NCBI GenBank assembly: GCA_021772075.1
Contig: JAETNQ010000007.1
Span: 1-64,000, forward strand
Origin: Lachnospiraceae bacterium
GTDB lineage: Bacteria > Bacillota > Clostridia > Lachnospirales > Lachnospiraceae
DNA: 64,000 nucleotides
Reading direction: 5' to 3'
Shown piece after piece: positions 41,239 through 49,750 of the stretch. Under the pieces are notes generated by a model, which was not told the DNA's origin, did not search any database, and saw nothing but the letters and a program-made list of their open reading frames with translations. Numbering within the stretch: position 1 is the first letter of the stretch; the number at the start of each line of letters is the position of its first letter. A program made the position numbers and the translations under genes.

Positions 41239-42504
41239 ATGGAAGAAAAAGAAAGAGCGATTTTAGTAGGAGCGGATACGGGGGAAGACGAGGATTTTGA
41301 ACGTTCCATGGAAGAACTGGGAGAGCTGGCAAAGGCTTGCGGCATGTCGGTGGAAGGAACAGTAGTACAGAAGATGGACAGCGTCAACAAAGCCTTTTAT
41401 ATAGGGACGGGAAAGGTGCAGGAGGTGAAAGAATACGCAGAAGCATTGGAAGCGGATATGATCCTGTTCGATAATTCCCTGACGCCGTCACAGCTGCGGA
41501 ATCTGCAAAAGGAAACGGGAAAGCCGGTGATGGACCGTACCGCGCTGATTCTCGATATTTTCTCCCGCAGGGCCAGGACAAGGGAAGCGAAGCTCCAGGT
41601 GGAAACGGCAAGGCTTCAATATTTGATGTCCCGCCTTGTCGGCATGCACGATGCCCTCACAAGGCAGGGCGGGGCCAGCGGAAGCATGAGCAGCAAGGGA
41701 GCCGGGGAAAAGAAACTGGAACTGGACAGGCGGAAGATTGAGAAACGGCTGGCGCAGCTGCGCAGGGAACTGGAAGAGGTGGAAAAGGAAAGAGAAAACC
41801 AAGGCAAGAAAAGGGCGGAGTCAAGGGTGCCGAAAGTTTCCCTGGTCGGTTATACCAACGCCGGAAAATCCACCTTAATGAATGCCATGATCGACAGATA
41901 TATGCATGACGAGGAAAAGAAGGTTTTGGAAAAAGACATGCTTTTTGCCACCTTGGATACTACGGTACGGAAGATCGATATGGGGAACCAACGGGAGATT
42001 TTACTGTCCGATACAGTGGGATTTATCCATAAACTTCCCCATGGGCTGGTGAAAGCGTTCCGTTCTACGCTGGAAGAGGTGAAAAATGCGGATTTGCTTC
42101 TTTATGTGATTGATTATTCCGACAAGGAATACCAGCAGCAGATCAAGGTGACGGAAAAGACGCTTCTGGAAATCGGCGCGACGGGAATTCCTGTTATTTA
42201 TGTTTATAATAAAGCGGATTTATGCGACATGGAGCAAATGCCAAAGGTTCTGGGCGATAAAATCTATATGTCTGCCAGAACATCCCAGGGGCTGGAAGAA
42301 CTTGCCGGGATGATTCTGGAAAAAGTATATGCGGGATATGTGCAGGCAGAATTTTTGTTCCCGTACAACCGGGGAGGAGAGGCGGCTTATTTTATGGATC
42401 ATACACAGGTGCTGGAACAGGAATATCTGGAAAACGGCATCCGCTTGAAAGTGAACTGCCACCGGGCCGATACGGGAAAGTATGCGGAATTTCTGGCAGA
42501 GTGA
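41239..42504 (+). CDS. hflX: HflX ribosome-associated GTPase
   Basis: This 421-residue protein has the HflX N-terminal domain (AILVGADTGEDEDFERSMEELGELAKACGMSVEG ... FYIGTGKVQEVKE ... MDRTALILDIFSRRARTREAKLQVE). The long helix and glycine-rich MHDALTRQGGASGSMSSKGAGE follow, then the G domain: G1 GYTNAGKST, G3 DTVGFIHKLP, G4 NKAD. HflX splits stalled or heat-damaged 70S ribosomes. The ATG at 41239 is chosen because the family begins close to there; the frame is open further upstream but inside the acetyltransferase gene. Together with the GTPase-NYN fusion, the window encodes two proteins likely to act on stalled ribosomes. Confidence 0.94.
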   Translation: MEEKERAILVGADTGEDEDFERSMEELGELAKACGMSVEGTVVQKMDSVNKAFYIGTGKVQEVKEYAEALEADMILFDNSLTPSQLRNLQKETGKPVMDRTALILDIFSRRARTREAKLQVETARLQYLMSRLVGMHDALTRQGGASGSMSSKGAGEKKLELDRRKIEKRLAQLRRELEEVEKERENQGKKRAESRVPKVSLVGYTNAGKSTLMNAMIDRYMHDEEKKVLEKDMLFATLDTTVRKIDMGNQREILLSDTVGFIHKLPHGLVKAFRSTLEEVKNADLLLYVIDYSDKEYQQQIKVTEKTLLEIGATGIPVIYVYNKADLCDMEQMPKVLGDKIYMSARTSQGLEELAGMILEKVYAGYVQAEFLFPYNRGGEAAYFMDHTQVLEQEYLENGIRLKVNCHRADTGKYAEFLAE

Positions 42505-42533
42505 AAGTTCATAAGAAAATTATTCCAAAAATA

Positions 42534-42562
42534 TTGCTATTTTTGTGTGAAATTTATATAAT
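42534..42562 (+). promoter_or_regulatory. Sigma-A-type promoter upstream of sigK
   Basis: TTGCTA (42534-42539), 17 bases, TATAAT (42557-42562). It leaves a leader of about 80 bases containing the hairpin AAAGTCA/TGACTTT (about 42610-42638). Confidence 0.6.
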
Positions 42563-42649
42563 ATATATAAATAGAATTAGTGGATTGGGAAAGGCACTAG
42601 AAAGACGGCAAAGTCATAGAATATAATAAATTGACTTTGGGGGCGCCTT

Positions 42650-43282
42650 TTGAAAACCTTTCAGAAACCTTTAACTGCGGAAGAAGAAGCCCGTTATATT
42701 CAGATGCTGCAAAAAGGGGGCAATGAAAAAGCCAAGGAAGCAAGGGAGATTCTTATTGAACGCAACTTACGTCTGGTTGCCCACATTGCCAAGAAATACC
42801 AGAATGTGGACGAAGAAATGGAGGATCTGATATCAATAGGAACCATAGGGCTTATTAAGGCGGTTTCTTCTTTTGATTCCAGTAAAGGCAAGCTCAGCAC
42901 CTATGCGTCCAGGTGTATTGACAATGAATTACTGATGTTGCTGCGTTCCAAGAAGAAGACTTCGAAAGAAGTGTCTTTGTATGAGCCGATCGGAACGGAT
43001 AAGGAGGGCAATGAAATCAACTTGCTGGACATTATAGAATCGGAACAGGTTGATGTGATAGACCGGATGGAGCTTGCCGTCAATTTAAAAAAGCTTGGGA
43101 GTATTTTACAGAATCTGGAAGAAAGGGAGAAAGAAATTATTTTTTTGCGGTATGGGCTTGCCACTGGAAAGGAAGTCACGCAGAGGGAAATCGGGGAAAA
43201 GCTTGGGATATCGCGCAGTTACGTATCGCGGATAGAAAAAAGGGCGCTGAACAAGTTAAGAAGAGGGTTTGAAAAAGAATAA
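42650..43282 (+). CDS. sigK: Sporulation-type RNA polymerase sigma factor, SigK-like
   Basis: This 210-residue sigma-70 family protein has region 2 (RNLRLVAHIAKKYQNVDEEMEDLISIGTIGLIKAVSSFDSSKGKLSTYASRCIDNELLMLLR), the SigK/SigE-like EPIGTDKEGNEINLLDII linker, and region 4 (REKEIIFLRYGL ... TQREIGEKLGISRSYVSRIEKRALNKLR). Late mother-cell SigK is the closest match by motif. The only start is TTG 42650, with a stop codon in frame at 42632-42634, so there is no pro-sequence like that of B. subtilis pro-SigK. No skin-type interruption is present. Control must therefore be at transcription or translation. Confidence 0.82.
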   Translation: MKTFQKPLTAEEEARYIQMLQKGGNEKAKEAREILIERNLRLVAHIAKKYQNVDEEMEDLISIGTIGLIKAVSSFDSSKGKLSTYASRCIDNELLMLLRSKKKTSKEVSLYEPIGTDKEGNEINLLDIIESEQVDVIDRMELAVNLKKLGSILQNLEEREKEIIFLRYGLATGKEVTQREIGEKLGISRSYVSRIEKRALNKLRRGFEKE

Positions 43283-43307
43283 GGACGACAGATAAGGGAG
43301 GAGCAGT

Positions 43308-44534
43308 ATGCTTTTTGTCAAGACGGATGGATTAAAACAAGGGATGAGGCTGGCAAGGCCGATTTATAACAGGGACGGAGTTCTGCTTTACGAGCGCAAC
43401 TCCAAGCTGACGGTTCAGGGAATTCAGAGTATAAAGACATTCGGGCTTCTTGGGTTATTTATATTGGAACCGGCGGAGCCTGTGCCTCCGATGACCCAGG
43501 AGGATATTTTATTTGAGCGTTTCCAGACGATGACGGTGTTTGCCTTGAGGGAAGAACTGAACAAAATCAAGCAGGATAAAAAGAAGGGCAATAAGCTTCA
43601 TGTCATCGTAAATAATATTATGCAAAGATATGGAAATAAAGATAGTAAGATCAATTTTATCCAAAATCTGCGCAGCAAGGAAGATTACATATATAAGCAT
43701 TCACTGAATGTGGCTATTTTGGCAGCAATGATGTCCCATGTACTGAATATAAAAAGGGAAGACCAGATGAATATCATTACGGCGGCGCTGGTTCATGATA
43801 TCGGGAAGATGTCCATACCGGCCGCAGTGGCCAAAAAGGACTATTGGAACGAGGATGAACAGGAATTAGTAGCTACTTATGAACAGGCTGGTTATGAACT
43901 GATCGGTAATGTATTTTACGGCGAATCCGCCATCAAAAGGCTGTGCATTCAGATGAATAAGGCGCTGAAGGGCGCGGAGGAGGTTCAAGGAAAGATATCT
44001 CTTGGAGCCAAAGTGCTGATGGTTGCGGAAACTTACGATACGATGACGGCGATGCGGTTGAATCTTCCGCCGGAGTCTGAGGTTGTGACGCTTAAGTATC
44101 TGCTGAATGACCCGCAGAAGTATGATCCGGCCATTGTAGATGCGCTGGTTCAGTCGATTAATATCCTGATACCGGGTGTCAGCGTGGAACTGAACACAAG
44201 GGAGAAGGCTATTGTGATCCGTAATAACGAAGATAATGTATTAAGGCCTATGGTATTAGGATTCAGGGACAATAATATTATCGACTTGGAAGATAAGAAC
44301 TATAAAGATATAGAAATTACGGATATTATGAAGACGATGGATAACCGTTATGTCATTGATACGCAGACATTGATCGACAATGGCTTCCATGTGCCGGTAC
44401 CGAAGGAGGCCGAGATGCATATAGGGATCGCCCAGGAAGAAGCGGAAGAAGGGGCGGCTGCGGAAGAATGGAAAGCAGAAAAATTTGATACAGAAGAAAG
44501 CGCCGGAGAAACAGCGGACGCAGCGGCAGAGTAA
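43308..44534 (+). CDS. HD-GYP-related domain protein, degenerate
   Basis: This 408-residue protein has an HD domain in its middle (DYIYKHSLNVAILAAMMSHVLNI ... AALVHDIGKMSIP), with the DIGK that marks c-di-GMP phosphodiesterases of the HD-GYP class. The following HHE and GYP motifs are missing: the corresponding place reads DYWNEDEQELVATYEQAGYELIG. A later conserved helix is KVLMVAETYDTMTAMR. It may be a weak enzyme or a c-di-GMP or partner-binding protein. The C-terminal tail is acidic and low-complexity (Glu/Ala). It follows sigK by 25 bases with a GGGAGGAG site and is probably co-transcribed. No membrane segment is seen. Confidence 0.78.
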   Translation: MLFVKTDGLKQGMRLARPIYNRDGVLLYERNSKLTVQGIQSIKTFGLLGLFILEPAEPVPPMTQEDILFERFQTMTVFALREELNKIKQDKKKGNKLHVIVNNIMQRYGNKDSKINFIQNLRSKEDYIYKHSLNVAILAAMMSHVLNIKREDQMNIITAALVHDIGKMSIPAAVAKKDYWNEDEQELVATYEQAGYELIGNVFYGESAIKRLCIQMNKALKGAEEVQGKISLGAKVLMVAETYDTMTAMRLNLPPESEVVTLKYLLNDPQKYDPAIVDALVQSINILIPGVSVELNTREKAIVIRNNEDNVLRPMVLGFRDNNIIDLEDKNYKDIEITDIMKTMDNRYVIDTQTLIDNGFHVPVPKEAEMHIGIAQEEAEEGAAAEEWKAEKFDTEESAGETADAAAE

Positions 44535-44554
44535 ACGACGTATATTTTTCCAGT

Positions 44555-44579
44555 CACGGCCGGCATCAGGCCGGCCGTG
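44555..44579. terminator. GC-rich hairpin after the HD-domain gene
   Basis: CACGGCCGGC-ATCAG-GCCGGCCGTG is a perfect 10-bp stem 21 bases after the stop. It lacks a T run on the plus strand, so it may stabilise the mRNA end or terminate inefficiently. Confidence 0.5.
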
Positions 44580-44658
44580 TGGAAACAATCATTTCAACGG
44601 GAATTCTCCCGATATTTCACATAAAAGATAAAATTTAAAACAGGAGGATAGGTCATTC

Positions 44659-46221
44659 ATGTTTAGTACAATTACATCGGCGATGATCTTTGGCGTGGAG
44701 CCTGTGCTTATCCATGTGGAGGTCGATATTGCCCAAGGGCTGCCAGGGTTTATGCTGGTAGGATATTTGAGCGGGGAAGTGAAGGAAGCGGGAGAACGGG
44801 TGAGGGTGGCGCTAAAAAATACAGGAATTGTTTTGCCGCCTATGCGTGTGACAGTCAATCTGTCGCCCGCAGGCATACGGAAAGAAGGGACAGCTTTTGA
44901 TCTGCCGATTGCAGTGGGTATCCTAAGAGCCCTTGGACATTTGCCCGGGAACAGCACGGAGGGAATGCTGATCATCGGCGAGCTTGGATTAAGCGGAAAG
45001 GCAAATCCGGTAAGGGGCGTGCTGCCTTTGGTAAAAAAGGCCAAGGAGGAAGGATATAGCCGTTGTCTCCTTCCGGCAGGAAATTATGAGGAAGGAAAGC
45101 TGATCGAAGGGGTGGAGATCATAGGGATACCGGATATCAATGGAGCAATGGATTATTTAAAATGGGGGAAGCGTTGCGCATGTCCGAAAAAAGCGGAGTC
45201 GCCGGGAGGGCGGGCAGATCATGGAGACGGAAAAAAATTGCCGGATTTTTCTGAAGTCAGAGGCCAGGCGGCGGCAAAAAGGGCAGCGGAAATTGCGGCT
45301 GCCGGTTTTCATAATCTGCTTTTGACAGGGCCGCCGGGCTCTGGGAAAACGATGATCGCCAAAAGAATTCCCGGCATCCTGCCGCCCCTTACGGAAGAAG
45401 AAAGCCTGGAGGTGTCTTCTATTTACAGTATTGCAGGGCTTTTATCCGATGGACCGTCGCTGATCAGGCAGCGTCCTTTTATGAACCCGCACCACACAAT
45501 AACGGCCCAGGCACTGGCGGGCGGAGGGAATTCGGCCAAACCCGGCATGATCAGCCTTGCCCATAAAGGCGTATTGTTTATGGACGAGCTGCCGGAATTT
45601 AAAATGGGCGTAATCGATATGCTCCGGCAGCCATTGGAAGAAAAAAAGATACGCATTGTCCGTTTGGGAAGGGACTATACATTTCCCGCTGATTTTATGC
45701 TGGTGGCAGCGATGAACCCGTGTCCCTGCGGTTATTATCCGGATTTTGGGAAATGTACTTGCACTTTGTCTAAAATCAAAAGATACCAAGGGCGTATTTC
45801 CGGACCAGTGCTGGATCGTATCGATTTATGCGTCGGAGTATCCGGGGTTACAGCAAAACAGCTGTCGCAGAAGCGGGAAGAGGAATCCAGTGAATGCATA
45901 AGAGAAAGAGTTTTTGCGGCGAGAAAGATGCAGGAAGAGAGGTACCGGGACAAGCCGTACCGGTTTAATGCCTTGCTGCCTCAGGCTGACTTGAAATTTT
46001 ACTGCAGGCTTGGAAAAAAAGAGGAATATTTGATGGAAAAGGCTTTTGCAACGATGGGGATGAGCGCCAGGTCATACTGCCGCGTTCTGAAAACCGCGCG
46101 CACAATAGCGGATTTGGATGGAAGCGGGGACGTGAAGGAAATTCATATAGAGGAAGCGCTGGAGTATAAAGCGGGAGAGGCGAGGATGAGATTTGAAGGA
46201 ACAAAGCAGGAAAAATTATAG
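44659..46221 (+). CDS. comM: YifB/ComM-family Mg-chelatase-like AAA+ ATPase
   Basis: This 520-residue protein has the ChlI-like N-terminal domain (MFSTITSAMIFGVEPVLIHVEVDIAQGLPGFMLVG ... VNLSPAGIRKEGTAFDLPIAVGIL). The AAA+ core has Walker A GPPGSGKTMIAKR at about residue 222, Walker B GVLFMDELPEF and the cysteine segment NPCPCGYYPDFGKCTCT. A C-terminal Mg_chelatase_C domain follows. ComM is a hexameric branch-migration helicase that aids integration of transformed DNA. It is coupled to dprA (29-base overlap), a pairing that supports a DNA-uptake or recombination role. Confidence 0.9.
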   Translation: MFSTITSAMIFGVEPVLIHVEVDIAQGLPGFMLVGYLSGEVKEAGERVRVALKNTGIVLPPMRVTVNLSPAGIRKEGTAFDLPIAVGILRALGHLPGNSTEGMLIIGELGLSGKANPVRGVLPLVKKAKEEGYSRCLLPAGNYEEGKLIEGVEIIGIPDINGAMDYLKWGKRCACPKKAESPGGRADHGDGKKLPDFSEVRGQAAAKRAAEIAAAGFHNLLLTGPPGSGKTMIAKRIPGILPPLTEEESLEVSSIYSIAGLLSDGPSLIRQRPFMNPHHTITAQALAGGGNSAKPGMISLAHKGVLFMDELPEFKMGVIDMLRQPLEEKKIRIVRLGRDYTFPADFMLVAAMNPCPCGYYPDFGKCTCTLSKIKRYQGRISGPVLDRIDLCVGVSGVTAKQLSQKREEESSECIRERVFAARKMQEERYRDKPYRFNALLPQADLKFYCRLGKKEEYLMEKAFATMGMSARSYCRVLKTARTIADLDGSGDVKEIHIEEALEYKAGEARMRFEGTKQEKL

Positions 46222-47347
46222 CGAAGGCTGGGAGCAGCAGCAGCCTTATATCCATTGGATGACGGGAGTGGAAGGAATCGGGAGCCGTACTATAGAGAAA
46301 CTGATAAGGCATGCCGGTTCCCCCAAGGCAGTTTATGGAATGACGGAGTCGGAGACGGCGGCAATCATACCGGCCGGAAAAGCGGCCGCTTTGGCAGAAG
46401 CCAGGAGGCGGGGGGATGTCCTGGAAAAATACCGGGAAATGGAAGAAAGAGGCATTCGTTTTTATTCCACCTATCATCCCCGTTATCCCGACCGTCTGCG
46501 AAATATTCCCGACAGTCCTTATGGAATTTATGTAGAGGGGGAACTGCCGGAGGAGGAAGTTCCTTCGGTTGCCATCATCGGGGCGAGACAATGTTCCGCT
46601 TATGGACGCTTTATGGCGGAACTGTGCGGAAGAGAACTGGCGGAGGCGGGTATTCAGGTGGTCAGCGGCATGGCGAGGGGAGTCGATGGCATCAGCCAGA
46701 GGGCGGCGCTGGAGGCTGGGGGGAAAACCTATGCGATTCTTGGGAGCGGCACCGATATATGTTATCCTCTGGAAAACCGTTCTATTTATAGGAGGGCGAA
46801 AGAGAACGGGGCGGTAATCTCGGAGTATCCTCCCGGCACGCCGCCCGCCCCGCGGCTGTTCCCGCGCCGCAACCGCATTATCAGCGGGCTTGCCGACCTG
46901 GTGCTGATTATAGAGGCAAGGCGTAAAAGCGGTACAGTGATTACGGCGGATATGGCTCTGGAACAGGGAAAAGACGTTTATGTCGTCCCCGGACGCATAA
47001 CAGACGATTTGAGCCAGGGATGCCATCAGATGCTGAAGCAGGGGGCAGGGCTTTTTACTTCGGTGAAAGATATGCTGGAGGAGACTGGTCTTGCGGCGGA
47101 GGCAAAACGGAGAACCGGGCAGAAAGGATGCCCTTTGGAGCAGTATGCGGAACCGGCGTTTCAAAACAAAGAGGATAAAACTGCCAAAAAGGTTTGGGAT
47201 GCTTTGGATTTTTATCCGAAGGACATCGACTGCCTGATGGGGGAGACACAGATGGATTACCGGGAACTGGTCCATATCTTGTCGAGGTTTTGCCTGGAAG
47301 AAAAAGCAGTCCGACTGACTGCCGGACAATTTGTTAAGAAAATATAA
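46193..47347 (+). CDS. dprA: DNA-processing protein DprA
   Basis: This 384-residue protein loads RecA onto incoming single-stranded DNA. It has an N-terminal helix-hairpin-helix/SAM-like region (VEGIGSRTIEKLIRHAGSPKAVYGM). The Rossmann core carries GARQCSAYGR, SGMARGVDG, GSGTDICYP, FPRRNRIISGL and SGTVITADMALEQGKDVYVVPG. A C-terminal winged helix follows (KKVWDALDFYPKDIDCLM ... VHILSRFCLEEKAV). The start is read as TTG 46193, eight bases after GAGG inside comM; ATG 46259 would remove part of the N-terminal domain. It is likely cytoplasmic and co-expressed with comM. Confidence 0.92.
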   Translation: MKEQSRKNYSEGWEQQQPYIHWMTGVEGIGSRTIEKLIRHAGSPKAVYGMTESETAAIIPAGKAAALAEARRRGDVLEKYREMEERGIRFYSTYHPRYPDRLRNIPDSPYGIYVEGELPEEEVPSVAIIGARQCSAYGRFMAELCGRELAEAGIQVVSGMARGVDGISQRAALEAGGKTYAILGSGTDICYPLENRSIYRRAKENGAVISEYPPGTPPAPRLFPRRNRIISGLADLVLIIEARRKSGTVITADMALEQGKDVYVVPGRITDDLSQGCHQMLKQGAGLFTSVKDMLEETGLAAEAKRRTGQKGCPLEQYAEPAFQNKEDKTAKKVWDALDFYPKDIDCLMGETQMDYRELVHILSRFCLEEKAVRLTAGQFVKKI

Positions 47348-47414
47348 AAAATGAGAAAAATTCTATAACAAGCTAATTTCTATGCACAATAAATATGAAT
47401 TTTTCATAATATGA

Positions 47415-47452
47415 CTTGCAACTGGTAAAAAATTATTGTATAGTGGTGCAAG
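47415..47452 (+). promoter_or_regulatory. Promoter of topA inside an inverted repeat
   Basis: TTGCAA (47416-47421), 17 bases, TATAGT (47439-47444). The element is bounded by CTTGCA (47415) and TGCAAG (47447-47452), an inverted pair that flanks the polymerase contacts. Confidence 0.7.
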
Positions 47453-47493
47453 TTGAATGCAAAATCGATAAACGCTTCGGCCTGGAGGTATTT

Positions 47494-49563
47494 ATGGCGA
47501 AATATTTGGTGATTGTGGAATCGCCCGCAAAGGTGAAGACAATAAAAAAATTTTTAGGGGCTAATTATGAAGTAGCCGCCAGCAACGGCCATGTCCGTGA
47601 TCTGCCAAAGAGTCAGTTAGGGGTGGATATCGAGCATGGTTACGAACCGAAATATATTACGATCCGGGGGAAAGGGGATATTCTTGCCAATCTCCGCAAA
47701 GAAGTAAAAAAGGCAGAAAAAATATATCTGGCAACGGACCCTGACCGGGAAGGGGAAGCGATTTCCTGGCATTTATTAAAAGCGCTGAAGCTGGAAGGGA
47801 AAAAAGTATACCGCATTACTTTTAATGAGATTACGAAGAATGCGGTCAAGGAATCGTTGAAGAACGCCCGGGAAATCAATATGGATCTGGTAGATGCGCA
47901 GCAGGCGAGAAGGATGCTGGACCGTATGGTGGGATACCGCATTTCCCCGCTGCTCTGGGCAAAAGTAAAAAGAGGATTAAGCGCGGGAAGGGTGCAGTCC
48001 GTGGCGCTGCGCATTATCTGCGACAGGGAAGAGGAGATCAATGCGTTTATTCCGGAGGAGTACTGGACGCTGGATGCTCTTTTGCGCGTTCCGGGCGAAA
48101 AAAAATCTCTTACGGCCAAATACTACGGGACGAAAGAGGGCAAGGCGAATATTTCTTCCAAGCAGGAACTGGATGCCGTTATGGAAGAACTGAAAGGCGG
48201 CAAATATACGGCATCAGAGGTGAAAAAGGGAGAACGGGTGAAAAAACCGCCGCTTCCGTTTACTACCTCGACTTTGCAGCAGGAGGCGAGCAAGGTGCTG
48301 AACTTTTCCACGCAGAAAACGATGCGCATTGCCCAGCAGCTGTATGAGGGAATTGATATTAAGGGAAATGGAACCGTAGGCATTATTACGTATCTGCGTA
48401 CTGATTCCACCAGAGTATCGGAAGAGGCGGAGAAGTCCGCCAGGGAATATATTGCCGGAACCTATGGGGAAGAATATGCGGCAGTGGCGGCAAATGAAAG
48501 AAAGACAGATAAAAAGATACAGGATGCCCATGAAGCCATCCGGCCTACGGATATTTCCAGGACGCCGCTCCAGATGAAAGAATCCCTTTCCAGGGAGCAG
48601 TTCAGGCTTTACCAGCTCATCTGGAAAAGATTTGCGGCAAGCCGCATGAATCCGGCGAGATATGAGACGACGTCGGTGAAAATAGACAGCGGCCGCCACC
48701 GTTTTGCGGTATCCGCGTCCAAAATGCTGTTCGATGGTTTTATGAGCGTATATACGCAGGACGAGGAGAAGGAAGAGAACAATATGCTGGTAAAGGGGAT
48801 AGAAAAAGGTACGGAGTTCCAGTTGGATAGTTTTGACAGCAAGCAGCATTTTACCCAGCCTGCGCCGCATTATACGGAAGCCTCCCTCGTAAGGGCATTG
48901 GAAGAACTGGGCATCGGGCGCCCGAGTACTTATGCGCCTACCATAACGACGATATTGGCGAGGCGGTATGTAGTAAAAGAAAACAAAAATCTTTATGTGA
49001 CGGAGCTGGGGGAAGTTGTCAACCATATGATGAAGGAGGCTTTCCCGAGCATTGTAGATGTAAATTTTACGGCTAACATGGAGGCGCTCCTGGACGGCGT
49101 GGAGGAAGGCACAGTAAACTGGAAAACTGTAATTTCTAATTTCTATCCCGATCTGGACGAGGCAGTGCAAAATGCGGAAAAGGAACTGGAGCATGTGAAA
49201 ATAGCCGATGAATTATCCGATGAAGTCTGCGATCTCTGCGGCAGACAGATGGTGATCAAATACGGCCCCCATGGAAGATTTCTTGCCTGTCCCGGATTTC
49301 CGGAATGCCGGAATACAAAACCTTATTTTGAGAAGATAGGCGTTGCCTGTCCGCAGTGCGGAAAGGATATTGTCCTGAAAAAGACAAAAAAGGGGAGAAA
49401 ATATTACGGATGCATCGATAATCCGGAATGCAGTTTCATGGTCTGGCAGAAGCCGTCCGGCCAAAACTGCCCCGGGTGCGGTTCTATTATGCTGGAAAAA
49501 GGAGCGAAGCTGGTATGCTCTAACGAAAACTGCGGTCAGATTATGGAGAAAGCCAGTCATTAA
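47494..49563 (+). CDS. topA: DNA topoisomerase I (type IA)
   Basis: This 689-residue enzyme relaxes negative supercoils. It has a Toprim domain (KYLVIVESPAKVKTIKKFLG ... ATDPDREGEAISWH), the catalytic tyrosine region IITYLRTDSTRVS, LEELGIGRPSTYAPTITTI near the domain end, and three C-terminal zinc fingers (CDLCGRQ ... CPGFPEC, CPQCGKD ... CIDNPEC, CPGCGSI ... CSNENC). The ATG at 47494 follows GGAGG; the frame is open upstream to 47416, which overlaps the promoter. It is single, between dprA and codY, the common order in Clostridia. Confidence 0.96.
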   Translation: MAKYLVIVESPAKVKTIKKFLGANYEVAASNGHVRDLPKSQLGVDIEHGYEPKYITIRGKGDILANLRKEVKKAEKIYLATDPDREGEAISWHLLKALKLEGKKVYRITFNEITKNAVKESLKNAREINMDLVDAQQARRMLDRMVGYRISPLLWAKVKRGLSAGRVQSVALRIICDREEEINAFIPEEYWTLDALLRVPGEKKSLTAKYYGTKEGKANISSKQELDAVMEELKGGKYTASEVKKGERVKKPPLPFTTSTLQQEASKVLNFSTQKTMRIAQQLYEGIDIKGNGTVGIITYLRTDSTRVSEEAEKSAREYIAGTYGEEYAAVAANERKTDKKIQDAHEAIRPTDISRTPLQMKESLSREQFRLYQLIWKRFAASRMNPARYETTSVKIDSGRHRFAVSASKMLFDGFMSVYTQDEEKEENNMLVKGIEKGTEFQLDSFDSKQHFTQPAPHYTEASLVRALEELGIGRPSTYAPTITTILARRYVVKENKNLYVTELGEVVNHMMKEAFPSIVDVNFTANMEALLDGVEEGTVNWKTVISNFYPDLDEAVQNAEKELEHVKIADELSDEVCDLCGRQMVIKYGPHGRFLACPGFPECRNTKPYFEKIGVACPQCGKDIVLKKTKKGRKYYGCIDNPECSFMVWQKPSGQNCPGCGSIMLEKGAKLVCSNENCGQIMEKASH

Positions 49564-49640
49564 CAATTCTGGCAAAAAATATATTGAAGTCTGAAATTGT
49601 TTGGAAAATAATTGAATTAAAAAAAATCACCCTGGAATTA

Positions 49641-49669
49641 TTGATATTGAGAAAACAATATGTTACAAT
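49641..49669 (+). promoter_or_regulatory. Promoter of codY
   Basis: TTGATA (49641-49646), 17 bases, TACAAT (49664-49669), about 80 bases before the codY start. Confidence 0.7.
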
Positions 49670-49750
49670 ACAAAAGATAGGCAATAGTTTCGGGTAGCAG
49701 ATGGAACTGTACCCAGGCCGGATGCAAAAGGGGAAAGCGGAGGAAAGTTC

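Noticed and set aside
42590..42645. Possible c-di-GMP (GEMM) riboswitch before sigK because of GACGGCAAAG
   Set aside because: Only the short GGCAAAG piece matches; the paired helices and conserved core of the aptamer are not present.
45965..47329. 454-codon minus-strand frame opposite comM/dprA
   Set aside because: DprA motifs are unambiguous on the plus strand; the minus frame is a shadow.
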